Shown: positions 18,585 to 28,325, counted from the first letter of the stretch. The stretch is 55,197 nucleotides of DNA from Methylococcaceae bacterium (GCA_029937975.1 JAPYOW010000006.1:1-55197); one strand, 5' to 3'. A program made the numbers and translations. Notes: generated from the sequence alone by a model not told the origin.

Positions 18585-20174
18585 ATGTTAACTACCGCAA
18601 ATATCACTATGCAATTTGGCGCTAAGCCTTTATTTGAAGACGTCTCCGTTAAATTTGGGAACGGTAACCGCTATGGGCTTATTGGTGCTAATGGCTGTGG
18701 CAAGTCTACATTTATGAAGATTTTAGGCGGTGACCTGGAAGCGACCGGGGGTAATGTATCCAAAGATCCGGATGAACGGATTGGCAAATTAAGACAAGAT
18801 CAGTTTGCTTATGAACAATTTGCAGTGGTTGATACGGTGATTATGGGACATGAGGAATTATGGGCCGTCAAATCAGAACGGGATGCTATTTATGCCAAAC
18901 CGGAAATGACCGAAGCAGATGGTATGCGCGCTGCTGAGCTGGAAGCTGAATTTGCTGAGATGGATGGTTATACTGCAGAATCCAGAGCCGGAGAATTGCT
19001 GGCGGGGGTTGGCATTGATGTCGCTCAGCATTATGGCTTGATGAGCGAGATTGCCCCGGGTTGGAAATTGCGTGTTTTATTGGCGCAAGTGCTTTTTTCT
19101 GAACCTGATATCATGTTATTGGACGAGCCAACCAATAACTTGGATATCAATGCTATTCGCTGGTTGGAAGGGGTCTTGAATGAGCGCAATTGCACAATGA
19201 TCATTATTTCCCATGATCGTCATTTTTTGAACAGTGTGTGTAGTCATATGGCTGATCTGGATTATGGCGAGATACGTCTGTTTCCTGGCTCTTATGATCA
19301 GTATATGACAGCGGCAACGCAAGTCATTGAACGCATGCAGTCTGAAAATGCAAAAAAGAAAGCGCAAATTTCAGAATTGAAAGCATTCGTTAGTCGCTTT
19401 TCTGCCAATGCTTCAAAATCAAAACAGGCAACGTCTCGTGCCCGACAGCTGGGAAAAATTGATTTGACAGAGATCAAACCTTCCAGTCGTCAAAATCCCT
19501 ATATCCGTTTTGAGCAAGATAAAAAACTGCATCGTCTCGCTCTTGAATTAGAAGGCTTAAGTAAAAGCTATGACGAAGAATTATTTGCTGATTTTAATTT
19601 GATGGTAGAAGTCGGTGAACGTGTAGCAGTTATCGGTCCTAATGGTATCGGTAAATCGACTTTTTTAAAATGTCTGGTGGGCGATGTGTTGCCTTCTGGC
19701 GGTATTGTAAAATGGTCTGAAAATTCCCAGATTGGTTACTGTGGACAGGATCACGCCGCCGATTTTGCAGAAGATTTGCCCTTGTTTGAGTGGATGGAGC
19801 AATGGGGTAAACCCAGTGATGATGATCAGGCCATTCGGGGCACACTCGGTAGGTTACTGTTTTCTCAAGATGATATTGATAAAAAAGTCAGTGTTATTTC
19901 GGGGGGTGAACAAGGACGTATGATCTTTGGTAAACTGATGCTTCAGCGGGATAATATTTTGCTCATGGATGAACCAACCAATCACCTTGATATGGAGTCG
20001 ATAGAAGCGTTGAACCTGGCATTAGAAAATTATCCGGGCACTTTGATATTTGTGAGTCATGATCGTGAGTTCGTGTCTTCATTGGCTACTCGAATATTAG
20101 ATATGACGCCCACAGGGATTGTGGATTTTAGAGGTAATTATGAAGACTATTTACGAAGCCAGAGTATGTCTTAA
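18585..20174 (+). CDS. ybiT: ABC-F family ATPase YbiT
   Basis: This soluble protein of two ABC domains without membrane segments belongs to the ribosome-associated ABC-F translation factors. From ATG 18585, preceded by AGAGGA, it has 529 aa, equal to E. coli YbiT (530), and aligns with it throughout (N-terminus [20 protein letters not shown]). Walker A motifs are GANGCGKST and GPNGIGKST, Walker B motifs are MLLDEPTNN and LLMDEPTNH, and the interdomain arm is [20 protein letters not shown]. The first signature is the YbiT-typical APGWKLR. A longer upstream reading of the frame is unlikely. Monocistronic. Confidence 0.96.
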   Translation: MLTTANITMQFGAKPLFEDVSVKFGNGNRYGLIGANGCGKSTFMKILGGDLEATGGNVSKDPDERIGKLRQDQFAYEQFAVVDTVIMGHEELWAVKSERDAIYAKPEMTEADGMRAAELEAEFAEMDGYTAESRAGELLAGVGIDVAQHYGLMSEIAPGWKLRVLLAQVLFSEPDIMLLDEPTNNLDINAIRWLEGVLNERNCTMIIISHDRHFLNSVCSHMADLDYGEIRLFPGSYDQYMTAATQVIERMQSENAKKKAQISELKAFVSRFSANASKSKQATSRARQLGKIDLTEIKPSSRQNPYIRFEQDKKLHRLALELEGLSKSYDEELFADFNLMVEVGERVAVIGPNGIGKSTFLKCLVGDVLPSGGIVKWSENSQIGYCGQDHAADFAEDLPLFEWMEQWGKPSDDDQAIRGTLGRLLFSQDDIDKKVSVISGGEQGRMIFGKLMLQRDNILLMDEPTNHLDMESIEALNLALENYPGTLIFVSHDREFVSSLATRILDMTPTGIVDFRGNYEDYLRSQSMS

Positions 20175-20516
20175 GCTGGAGTCATAGGGTGAATGGCTTG
20201 ACGAAGGTTTAACGCATGGTAGTCTATTGCTTCACGTCTCCACCGTGAGCATTGATTTGGCATTGCAGGTATTTTTTTAGCCTCTGGCGATATTTTTTAT
20301 CTCTCCCGGTCTGGTTGTCCTTAGGACTATGAGTGGTTGATGTAGCAGACGCCGGGAATACCTTCTTAGCTTGTATGAATTTGTTGTTTTGAGTGCTTGC
20401 CATGCGTAGCGTAGCGAAAATGCTGTGCCAGAAAGCGGATAAGCCAGCGACTACGGTTTTAAAGTCACATGACCGTGAACAGTGACTAACTTTTATTATT
20501 TAGAAATAAACCGTGA
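20175..20516. other. Intergenic region with an interrupted stem-loop
   Basis: It separates ybiT from yoaA. At 20305-20356 a compound structure is visible: CCCGG and TCTG pair with CAGA and CCGGG across a 2-nt bulge, with a GTCC/GGAC hairpin inside. Its 3' part, TGTAGCAGACG followed two bases later by GGGAAT, recurs near 53399-53415. No open frame here has a ribosome site. The yoaA start has no obvious Shine-Dalgarno sequence. Confidence 0.4.
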
Positions 20517-22445
20517 ATGACTGAGTTGGAATCTTTTTTTAGCAGTGATGGTTCATTATCAACAGTCATTCAAGGTTATTTGCCGCGTGCTTCTCAGTTT
20601 GAGATGGCTGAGGCTATTGCCAAAGCGATTGATAACAAACAAAACCTGATTGCAGAAGCGGGAACAGGCACAGGAAAAACGGTGGCTTATTTAGTCCCTG
20701 CAATTCTGTCCGGGAAAAAAGTCATTATTTCTACCGGCACAAAAAATCTTCAGGATCAGCTATTCCATAAAGACTTACCTCTCGTCCGAGAGGCTATTGC
20801 AACGCCTTTTAACTCAGCGTTGCTAAAAGGTAGAGCCAATTATTTATGTATATACCGCCTGGAAAGTGCACTTAACACCAGTTTCGGTTATAGCAAGGAA
20901 GATGCGCAGGCCTTGTCACACATTAAAGCCTGGTCAAAACGCACTAAAGTTGGCGATATTTCAGAAATCAGTGATGTTGAAGAAGCTGACCCTGTATGGT
21001 CGAAAGCGACTTCAACGGTGGATAATTGCCTGGGTCAGGAGTGTCCTGATTACAGTGATTGCTTTTTGGTAAAAGCACGCAAAAAAGCACAAGAAGCCGA
21101 TATTATTGTGGTGAATCATTATTTGTTGTGCGCGGACTGGTCGCTAAGAGAAACGGGTTTTGGTGAGCTATTACCCGATGCCGAGGTGGTGATTATTGAT
21201 GAAGCCCATCAACTTTCTGAAATCGCTTCCAGCTTTTTAGGTATTTCGCTCACCGCAAGGCAACTCAATGAACTGGCTACAGATACCTTGGATGAGTATT
21301 TTAAAGATGCCAAAGATATGCCGGAAATACGAACAGTGTGTGAAGACTTGCAGTTTGAAGTTAAAGACTTGCGATTGGCATTTGGGGTGGAGTTACAACG
21401 CGGTGACTGGCAAACCATAGAGGAAAATCCTAAGTTAATCAGTGCTTTGGGTGCGGTGCATGAGCAATTGGAAAAACTGGCCGATCATCTGGAAGCCGCC
21501 GCAGTGAGAACCAAAGGTCTGGAGTCCTGTTTTGATCGTGTTGAAGAGTTAGAATCCCGACTCGATAGCCTGATTAATGATGACAGTGGACAATGGATAC
21601 GTTGGTATGAAACCCATAGTAAATCATTTACCTTGAGTAAAACCCCCTTGAATATTGCGGCTGAATTTGAGCGATTCATGCAGCAGCATAAAGCGAGCTG
21701 GATATTTACTTCAGCTACCTTGAGTGTGGCGAAAAACTTTGCCCATTTTGCTCAAGGTCTAGGCTTGCACGAAACGAATAGCCATAGCTGGGAAAGTCCT
21801 TTTGATTTTAGCGCCCAGTCCTTGTTTTATCACCCTAAAGGATTGCCCAAACCCACAGAATCCGATTTCACCGAAAAAGTGGTGGAGTTTGCCATACCGG
21901 TATTGCAAGCCAGTCAGGGGCGGGCATTTTTTCTGTTTACCAGTCATCGGGCATTAAAAATTGCAGCAGATATTTTACGCGATAGCATTGACTATCCTTT
22001 GCTGGTACAGGGCACGCGTGCAAAATCCGTGTTGCTGGAAGAGTTTAAGGCGCAGGGAAATGCTATTTTATTGGCTACCTCCAGTTTTTGGGAAGGGGTG
22101 GATGTCCGAGGGAATGCTTTGTCCTGTGTTATTATCGATAAATTGCCTTTTTCTTCACCCGGTGATCCGGTATTGAAAGCCCGTTTGCAAGCGATGGAAA
22201 AGCAGGGACGGAATCCTTTTTTTGAGCATCAGTTGCCCTCTGCGGTGATTGCTTTAAGACAAGGGGTGGGGCGCTTAATACGTGATGTCAACGATAAAGG
22301 GGTGTTAATGATTTGTGACCCTCGTTTATTGAAGCGAGCGTATGGTCAAATGTTTTTAGATAGTTTGCCGGCAATGCGTCGTACTCGAGATATTTCCGAG
22401 GTTGAAAGTTTTTTTCGACACATTGAACAGGAGCATAAAACTTGA
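20517..22445 (+). CDS. yoaA: DinG-family ATP-dependent helicase YoaA
   Basis: This superfamily-2 XPD/DinG-type 5'-3' DNA helicase has 642 aa (E. coli YoaA 636). Walker A is AEAGTGTGKT, Walker B/DEAH is VVIIDEAHQLSE, and the C-terminal motif VI is QGVGRLIRD. The cysteines around residues 118-183 (YLCIYRLES, then CLGQECPDYSDCF) are placed for the [4Fe-4S] cluster. YoaA acts with HolC in damage tolerance in E. coli. It overlaps tsaB by 4 nt, as in the conserved yoaA-tsaB pair. Helicase Q motif residues are near SQFEMAEAI. Confidence 0.95.
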   Translation: MTELESFFSSDGSLSTVIQGYLPRASQFEMAEAIAKAIDNKQNLIAEAGTGTGKTVAYLVPAILSGKKVIISTGTKNLQDQLFHKDLPLVREAIATPFNSALLKGRANYLCIYRLESALNTSFGYSKEDAQALSHIKAWSKRTKVGDISEISDVEEADPVWSKATSTVDNCLGQECPDYSDCFLVKARKKAQEADIIVVNHYLLCADWSLRETGFGELLPDAEVVIIDEAHQLSEIASSFLGISLTARQLNELATDTLDEYFKDAKDMPEIRTVCEDLQFEVKDLRLAFGVELQRGDWQTIEENPKLISALGAVHEQLEKLADHLEAAAVRTKGLESCFDRVEELESRLDSLINDDSGQWIRWYETHSKSFTLSKTPLNIAAEFERFMQQHKASWIFTSATLSVAKNFAHFAQGLGLHETNSHSWESPFDFSAQSLFYHPKGLPKPTESDFTEKVVEFAIPVLQASQGRAFFLFTSHRALKIAADILRDSIDYPLLVQGTRAKSVLLEEFKAQGNAILLATSSFWEGVDVRGNALSCVIIDKLPFSSPGDPVLKARLQAMEKQGRNPFFEHQLPSAVIALRQGVGRLIRDVNDKGVLMICDPRLLKRAYGQMFLDSLPAMRRTRDISEVESFFRHIEQEHKT

Positions 22446-23125
22446 AATTATTAGCGGTAGAAACATCCACAGAAGCCTGTTCGGTAGCCTTGCATATTGA
22501 TGGGCTTGTTGAAGAGCGTTTCCAGATTGCTCCCAGAGAACACACCCGGCTAATATTACCCATGATAGATTCGCTGATGGCGGACGCGCAATTAAAACCA
22601 CAGCAACTGGATGCTTTGGCGTTTAGTCGGGGGCCGGGTTCATTTACCGGTGTCAGAATATCGACCGGTGTGATACAAGGTATTGCCTTGGGGGCGGATT
22701 TACCGGTTGTCCCTGTGTCAACGCTGGCGGCGATGGCGCAGCATTATTTTAAAACCGGTGATGCTGACTGCGCTTATACTGCCATGGATGCAAGAATGGG
22801 AGAGATTTATTGGGGGGTTTATACAAAAAATCAACAGGGTACAGCAGAATTAGTGGGTGATGAAGCCGTGACTTTGGCTGAGAATATTATTTTTCCTGAT
22901 CGACAGGGGCTGGGTATTGGTTCGGGCTGGGGCATATATCAACAGCCATTATCGGCTTGTCTGGGTGAATTATTGACAGGGTTTGAGGTAGATCATTTGC
23001 CGAGAGCTTCAGCTATTGCGGATTTAGGCGTTTTGGGGATGGAAAATAATCAAGCTGTTGCGGTCGAAATGGCGATGCCTGTCTACCTTAGAGATAAAGT
23101 CGCTAAAAAAGAATCAGAAAGATAG
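22442..23125 (+). CDS. tsaB: tRNA threonylcarbamoyladenosine biosynthesis protein TsaB
   Basis: TsaB (YeaZ) is the non-catalytic partner of TsaD and TsaE in making t6A37 on ANN-decoding tRNAs. The 227-aa ASKHA-fold protein begins KLLAVETSTEACSVALH and has the family motif RGPGSFTGVRIS. The start lies 4 nt inside yoaA, suggesting translational coupling. The C-terminal part ends in AMPVYLRDKVAKK, typical of the family. The start codon is TTG (22442), which fits the reading from the overlap. Confidence 0.95.
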   Translation: MKLLAVETSTEACSVALHIDGLVEERFQIAPREHTRLILPMIDSLMADAQLKPQQLDALAFSRGPGSFTGVRISTGVIQGIALGADLPVVPVSTLAAMAQHYFKTGDADCAYTAMDARMGEIYWGVYTKNQQGTAELVGDEAVTLAENIIFPDRQGLGIGSGWGIYQQPLSACLGELLTGFEVDHLPRASAIADLGVLGMENNQAVAVEMAMPVYLRDKVAKKESER

Positions 23126-23168
23126 TACAATAACAAACTTTTAGTCAACGCTTGGATTGTGGTACGCA

Positions 23169-23795
23169 ATGGCACAATATTTTCAAATTCATCCCTCTAA
23201 TCCGCAAAAGCGATTAATACATCAAGCCGTAGAAATTTTAAATCAAGGCGGGGTGATAGCACTGCCAACAGACTCATCGTATGCTATCGCATGTCATATT
23301 GGGGATAAGCGTGCACTGGATACTATTCGACGGATACGACAACTGAGTGATAAACACAATTTTACCCTGGTGTGTAAAGATCTAACGCAAGTCTCTAATT
23401 TTACCAAGATAGGTAATGATGCTTATCGACTCATTAAAAGCTTAACGCCTGGCCCGTTCACATTTTTGCTGGATGCAACGAAAGAAGTGCCTAGACGGCT
23501 ACAGCATCCCAAGAAAAAAACGGTGGGGATTCGGGTTCCGGATAATATTGTTACGCAAATGATCCTGGAAGAATTAGGCGAGCCTTTGCTCAGTTCTACC
23601 TTGATCTTAGCCACGCAGACAGAAGCAGAAACGGATCCTTATGAGATTCGAGAAAAGTTGGAACATGAGCTTGATTTAATTATAGATTTTGGCATTATTG
23701 AATCGCGCGAAACCACCGTGATAGACTGTTGCGCGGATCATAAAATTGAAATACTCAGGCAAGGCATAGGCCATGCACCTATGCTAGACTCATAA
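23169..23795 (+). CDS. yciO: YciO-type Sua5/YrdC family protein
   Basis: From ATG 23169 the 208-aa protein begins MAQYFQIHPSNPQKRLIHQA and aligns with E. coli YciO along its length. Conserved segments are GGVIALPTDSSYA, KHNFTLVCKDL, TPGPFTFLLDATKEVPRR and TTVIDCC. The family binds nucleotides and tRNA. TsaC/Sua5 members make threonylcarbamoyl-AMP, but YciO proteins are divergent and may not carry the main cellular activity. Its position just after tsaB is notable. An upstream TTG at 23157 is a weaker start. Confidence 0.9.
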   Translation: MAQYFQIHPSNPQKRLIHQAVEILNQGGVIALPTDSSYAIACHIGDKRALDTIRRIRQLSDKHNFTLVCKDLTQVSNFTKIGNDAYRLIKSLTPGPFTFLLDATKEVPRRLQHPKKKTVGIRVPDNIVTQMILEELGEPLLSSTLILATQTEAETDPYEIREKLEHELDLIIDFGIIESRETTVIDCCADHKIEILRQGIGHAPMLDS

Positions 23796-23797
23796 AA

Positions 23798-24448
23798 ATG
23801 GATGAATTAACACTTATACAACGCATTGCCGTCTGGATTTTACCGGTGGTTTTTGCCATAACCGTGCATGAAGTGGCTCATGGCTGGGTCGCTAAAAAAT
23901 ACGGAGATAATACCGCTTCCATGTTGGGTCGATTAACCTTGAACCCGTTAAAGCATATGGATTTGTTTGGTACCCTGATCATCCCCGGTTTGCTGTTGAT
24001 ATCGGGTACCGGCCTTATTTTTGGCTGGGCAAAACCCGTGCCTGTTGATCCCCGGTATTTTAAAAATCCAAAAAAGGCGATGGCTGTGGTGGCGGTAGCC
24101 GGTCCTGTGTCAAACGTGTTGATGGCCATAGCTTGGGCAATGGTGGTGCGTATCGGGGTCAGTCTTGAAACCGAGGCGGTCTCTTTACCGCTTATATACT
24201 CAGGGATTGCAGGCATCTCAATTAATCTTGTGTTAGCCCTGATTAATCTGCTTCCTATTCCACCGCTGGATGGCAGTCGAATTTTGACGGGATTTTTGTC
24301 GCCCAAATGGGCATGGCGATATAGTAAGCTTGAGCGGTTTGGTTTGATTTTTATGCTGGCGTTACTTTGGTCTGGCGGGTTGAGCTATATATTGGGCTAT
24401 CCTATGTATTATGCGCAGCAATTGTTTTTTTCCTTGGCCGGTTTATAA
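23798..24448 (+). CDS. M50 site-2-protease family membrane metallopeptidase
   Basis: The 216-aa polytopic membrane protein carries the zinc motif HEVAH at residues 24-28 in the first helix, and a C-terminal PPLDGSRIL motif (a variant of the NPDG third-ligand motif) near 152-160. There is no PDZ domain, so it is the compact type related to B. subtilis YwhC, not RseP. These enzymes cleave within membranes, but substrates of this subfamily are unknown. The start follows yciO by 2 nt. In related genomes it sits beside trpS and scpA. No trpS occurs here. Confidence 0.88.
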   Translation: MDELTLIQRIAVWILPVVFAITVHEVAHGWVAKKYGDNTASMLGRLTLNPLKHMDLFGTLIIPGLLLISGTGLIFGWAKPVPVDPRYFKNPKKAMAVVAVAGPVSNVLMAIAWAMVVRIGVSLETEAVSLPLIYSGIAGISINLVLALINLLPIPPLDGSRILTGFLSPKWAWRYSKLERFGLIFMLALLWSGGLSYILGYPMYYAQQLFFSLAGL

Positions 24449-24577
24449 AAATGCCTGAAATGTTAATGATACCTATTTAAAGGGCAGTTCATGTTCAGCG
24501 TCTTGAGCTTATTGCTAGCGGCCGCTGGGGGTTAAATGAATGCTGCGAAAACCCTTGATTGAGTGGTGGAAAAGTAA

Positions 24578-25381
24578 ATGGAAAATGGTACCGAGTCCGT
24601 TACCGAGCAACATGTTGCTTTAGTACAGGGTAATCCTTTATTAACGTTGCCGGAAGATTTATATATTCCTCCTGAAGCGCTGGAAGTGTATCTGGATAGC
24701 TTTGAAGGTCCGCTGGACTTATTACTTTATTTAATTCGAAGACAAAGCTTCGATATTCTAAATATCCCCATTGCTCACATTACCACGCAATATATCAGCT
24801 ATATTGACATGATGGATGAATTGCATCTGGAATTGGCTGCTGAATACCTGCTGATGGCTGCATTATTAGCGGAAATAAAGTCCAGAATGTTGTTACCCAG
24901 ACAATCGGAAGCAGAAGATGAGGAAGATGACCCTCGTGCTTTCCTGATTAGAAAATTACAAGAATATGAGTGTATAAAAAAGGCAGCAGAAGATATTGAT
25001 TTACTGCCTAGGTATGAACGAGATATTTTTGATGCTATGATCGATGTTAATGATATTGAAATTACGCGATCTCCCCCTGACGTTGATTTAACAGAATTAC
25101 TTTTTGCTTTTCAGGACGTGCTTAAACGCGTTGACCAATTAAGTCACCACCACATAACCCGGGAACCCCTTTCAGTCCGTGAACGAATGGCATCCATTTT
25201 GGAAAAACTTAACAGGCCAGATAGCCTCGCTTTCTCTGCGTTATTTACCCGATCAGAAGGGAAGAGCGGAGTGGTTGTCTCGTTTCTTGCAATCCTCGAA
25301 CTCAGTAAAGAAGGACTCATTGAAGTTATCCAGTTCGAGCCCTTCGCAGAATTACGCGTCAGAGCAAAAACCGCCGAGTGA
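24578..25381 (+). CDS. scpA: Segregation and condensation protein A (kleisin)
   Basis: ScpA is the kleisin subunit bridging SMC heads, and works with ScpB in chromosome compaction. The 267-aa product has the N-terminal SMC-neck segment LDSFEGPLDLLLYLIRRQSF, the conserved AAEYLLMAALLAEIKSRMLLP, an acidic linker, and the C-terminal winged helix (VVSFLAILELSKEGLIEVIQ). The C-terminus is complete. It is the first gene of scpA-scpB-rluB. The scpB frame (+1 relative to scpA) is already open over its last 200 nt, see scpB. Confidence 0.95.
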   Translation: MENGTESVTEQHVALVQGNPLLTLPEDLYIPPEALEVYLDSFEGPLDLLLYLIRRQSFDILNIPIAHITTQYISYIDMMDELHLELAAEYLLMAALLAEIKSRMLLPRQSEAEDEEDDPRAFLIRKLQEYECIKKAAEDIDLLPRYERDIFDAMIDVNDIEITRSPPDVDLTELLFAFQDVLKRVDQLSHHHITREPLSVRERMASILEKLNRPDSLAFSALFTRSEGKSGVVVSFLAILELSKEGLIEVIQFEPFAELRVRAKTAE

Positions 25382-25490
25382 GGTATTAGCGATTGATTCG
25401 GCTGTTGATATAGAGAAATCAGCCAGACAGGCAGAAAAAAGGAAAAAGAGGCTTGCCGCTGAAACGGAGAAAATCAGAAAAGCCCTGGAA

Positions 25491-26429
25491 ATGGAAATCA
25501 CCCTAAAATTAAAAGCTGAATTAATTCCTCGACTGGAAACTGAAATAAAGTCACAATTAGCTGCGGAATATCAGGGAAAATTGGAACAAGCATTGGCTGA
25601 ATCGGTAGAGACAACCGCGGCAGTAGATCAGGAAAACAGTCAGCAGGCAGGCCAGAAGATAAAACCGCAGTCAAAAAAGCATATAGATATTGATATGGGG
25701 ACTAAACAAATTGTTGAGGCTATTTTGTTTGCGGCCGAAAAACCAATGACGGTCAAACAGGTTCAGAAAATATATCCTGAACATGAAAGGCCTGAGCTTG
25801 TCGTACTACAAGTTGCGATTGATGCAATTATTGAGGATTATGCTCCTCGGCCGATTGCTTTAAAATGTTTAGCCAGTGGCTACCGCTTTCAACTGAAGGA
25901 TGGCTATGCACACTGGGTTTCCCGCATTTTTGCCGAAAAGCCCCCTAAATATTCGCGTGCTTTACTAGAAACTGTGGCAATTATTGCATATAGGCAACCG
26001 GTGACCCGAGGGGATATTGAAGATATTCGCGGAGTCAGTGTCAGTTCAAATATTATACGAACCTTGTTAGATAGAGAGTGGATTCGTGTTATTGCGCATA
26101 AAGAGGTACCCGGTCGTCCTGCCTTATATGGATCAACCAAACAATTTCTGGATTATTTTAATTTATCATCTTTAGCACAATTACCCACTCTGGATGAAAT
26201 ACAGAATTTAGATTTCGCTGCTGAACAGCAACTGAGTCATGAGCTGAATAAGAATGAAATGGATCGGCCGAAATTGACTGAAGAAGTCGTCGAGCAAGAA
26301 ACGGTCAGCGAAGAAGACCGCATAAAAGAACCATTAACTGAAGAAACACTAATTAAAGAGCAAGCTATTGAAGAAACCGAACGTCAAGAACAAGAAATCA
26401 TCGACCTCGTCTTGGAAGACAGAGCGTAA
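25491..26429 (+). CDS. scpB: Segregation and condensation protein B with extended termini
   Basis: ScpB dimerises through winged helices and binds ScpA. The conserved core runs from MGTKQIVEAILFAAEKP (25695) through VAIIAYRQPVTRGDIEDIRG to PGRPALYGSTKQFLDYFNL. Unusually, the frame upstream of the core encodes about 100 residues of charged helix (AEKRKKRLAAETEKIRKALE and following) and is open back to the scpA stop. ATG 25491 is the first in-frame ATG after scpA, but the 36 codons before it also look coding. After the core comes an acidic Glu-rich tail of about 65 residues. The true start is uncertain: 25491, 25695 or a non-standard codon near 25383. Confidence 0.85.
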   Translation: MEITLKLKAELIPRLETEIKSQLAAEYQGKLEQALAESVETTAAVDQENSQQAGQKIKPQSKKHIDIDMGTKQIVEAILFAAEKPMTVKQVQKIYPEHERPELVVLQVAIDAIIEDYAPRPIALKCLASGYRFQLKDGYAHWVSRIFAEKPPKYSRALLETVAIIAYRQPVTRGDIEDIRGVSVSSNIIRTLLDREWIRVIAHKEVPGRPALYGSTKQFLDYFNLSSLAQLPTLDEIQNLDFAAEQQLSHELNKNEMDRPKLTEEVVEQETVSEEDRIKEPLTEETLIKEQAIEETERQEQEIIDLVLEDRA

Positions 26430-26454
26430 ATCGCAACACCAGTCGCATGACATC

Positions 26455-27240
26455 ATGATGCCAAATAAGGCGGAACGTATTCAAAAAGTACTGGCTCGGG
26501 GTGGCTTGGCTTCAAGAAGAGAAATAGAGCGCTGGATAGATGAGGGGCGACTTAGTGTTAATGGCGTAAAAGTGACGCCTGGATTACACCTGAAGTCGGG
26601 GGATCAGGTTCAGTTGAATGGTCGGCCCATAAATTGGGAAAAATATACTGAACAGCCCACCCGTGTTATCGTCTATAACAAGCCGACAGGGGAAGTGGTT
26701 ACCCGTAGAGACCCGCAGGGACGCCCTGTGGTGTTTTCCCGATTACCCAAGCTGGATATCGGACGCTGGATTTCGGTGGGCAGACTGGATATTAATACAT
26801 CAGGTTTATTATTACTGACCAATAACGGCGAACTAGCGAATCGATTAATGCATCCATCAGCTGAAGTTGATCGGGAATATGCAGTTCGCATTTTAGGTAA
26901 TGTCTCGGATGAAATGATTGCGCAATTAAAGGCAGGGGTGGAGCTTGAGGATGGTAAAGCACACTTTGACGACATTCGTTTCTTTTCAGGTGAAGGGGCC
27001 AATAAATGGTTTCATGTTGTGGTTAAAGAAGGTCGAAACCGGCTGGTAAGGCGGTTGTGGGAGTCACAAAATGTGACTGTCAGCCGGTTGATGAGAGTAC
27101 GCTATGGCCCTGCCGTGTTACCCGGTAATGTCAGAGCGCATGATTATTACGAATTAAATAATAAAGAATTGGCAATATTGCTGGAGTTTGTCGGTTTGAA
27201 ATCAGAAAAATCATTGAAACCTGCTTTACAGCAAAGGTAA
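26455..27240 (+). CDS. rluB: 23S rRNA pseudouridine(2605) synthase RluB
   Basis: RluB converts uridine 2605 of 23S rRNA to pseudouridine. The 261-aa form from ATG 26455 starts MMPNKAERIQKVLARGGLAS, giving an S4 domain (about residues 5-60), then the RsuA-type catalytic domain with aspartate in GRLDINTSGLLLLTNNG and the family KEGRNRLVRRLWE. The frame is open further back through a basic stretch overlapping the acidic tail of scpB from a TTG at 26368. That extension is less likely. It is the third gene of scpA-scpB-rluB. Confidence 0.93.
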   Translation: MMPNKAERIQKVLARGGLASRREIERWIDEGRLSVNGVKVTPGLHLKSGDQVQLNGRPINWEKYTEQPTRVIVYNKPTGEVVTRRDPQGRPVVFSRLPKLDIGRWISVGRLDINTSGLLLLTNNGELANRLMHPSAEVDREYAVRILGNVSDEMIAQLKAGVELEDGKAHFDDIRFFSGEGANKWFHVVVKEGRNRLVRRLWESQNVTVSRLMRVRYGPAVLPGNVRAHDYYELNNKELAILLEFVGLKSEKSLKPALQQR

Positions 27241-27263
27241 AAAAGTCTGATTTATTGCGTAAT

Positions 27264-28175
27264 ATGACAAAAGATCGTGTTGAAGTCGATGTGTTATGTG
27301 TTGGGCATGCGTGTTATGACCTGGTTTTTGCCATCACAGCACACCCCAGGAGTGATGAAAAAATAGTAGCAAATGAACTCTTGGAATGTGGTGGAGGGCC
27401 TGCTGCTAATGCGGCTATTGCAGTGTCCAGATTAGGATTAAAGTCGGCTTTTGCGGGGTATTTGGGAAATGATTTATATGGAGAAATGCATCTGCAGGAA
27501 ATGCAGCAACACCAGATAGATACGCAATATGTGGTTCGGGGGGAATGTCCCACACCACTTTCAACGGTACTGGTTAAACCGGATGGGCAGCGGGCATTAA
27601 TTAATTATAAAGGCGCCACCAAACCCTTGTCTGCCCCCGCCATCAATTTTTCTGCCATAACAGCAAAAGCCATTTTATTTGATGGTCATGAACCTCATGT
27701 TTCCTTGGCACTTCTGGAATTAGCACGTCAGCAGGGTATTCCTACGCTATTAGATGCGGGTTCCATGCATGAGGGTACAGCGCAGTTATGGCATCGGGTT
27801 GACTATTTAGTCGCTTCAGAAAAGTTTGCCTGTCAGTTTGCCGGTAATGTCAAAACTGCATTGCAGCGTTTGGCCGAAGCATCCCCTGCTGTGGTTATCA
27901 CTTTAGGCGATAAAGGACTGGTCTGGAAAAAAGGGGGGCAAGCCGGAGCGCTTGAGGCTTTTCCTGTGGCTGCCATTGATACCACGGGGGCGGGAGATGC
28001 CTTTCATGGTGCTTTTGCTGCAGCACTTGCGCTAGATAAGAGCTGGCCGGATATTTTAAGCTATGCCAGTGCCGCTGGTGCGCTATGTTGTACTAAAATG
28101 GGTGCCAGGCAAGGATTGCCATGGCAAAAGCAGCATGAACATTTGTTACAACTGAATCCCTGTCAACAGACATAA
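27264..28175 (+). CDS. PfkB-family carbohydrate kinase
   Basis: This ribokinase-fold sugar or nucleoside kinase has 303 aa from ATG 27264. The N-terminal GG-type signature is LECGGGPAANAAIAVSRLG. The C-terminal signature with the catalytic aspartate is DTTGAGDAFHGAFAAAL. The 2-residue motif GDKGLVWK precedes it as in the family. The substrate cannot be assigned. Ketohexokinase-like, sulfofructose kinase-like and ribokinase-like enzymes all share these motifs. It follows rluB by 23 nt on the same strand and is convergent with mgtE. A TTG at 27255 is a poorer start. Confidence 0.88.
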   Translation: MTKDRVEVDVLCVGHACYDLVFAITAHPRSDEKIVANELLECGGGPAANAAIAVSRLGLKSAFAGYLGNDLYGEMHLQEMQQHQIDTQYVVRGECPTPLSTVLVKPDGQRALINYKGATKPLSAPAINFSAITAKAILFDGHEPHVSLALLELARQQGIPTLLDAGSMHEGTAQLWHRVDYLVASEKFACQFAGNVKTALQRLAEASPAVVITLGDKGLVWKKGGQAGALEAFPVAAIDTTGAGDAFHGAFAAALALDKSWPDILSYASAAGALCCTKMGARQGLPWQKQHEHLLQLNPCQQT

Positions 28176-28325
28176 TGTTTTTATATTGCAGGGAGTTCCA
28201 GGGGATTCGCCAGTTTTTGTCGGTTGAGTGAAACTACTCTACAAGCGAGTCGGATTGCACAGACCTAGGCTCGGGCTGGACGGCATCAGCGATGTTCGGG
28301 TTCCTCTTGATCTCTAGTCAGGTCT

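Noticed and set aside
24491-24535. 14-codon peptide (MFSVLSLLLAAAGG) before scpA
   Set aside because: It has an AGGG upstream, but it is too short, compositionally simple and lacks any attenuator structure.
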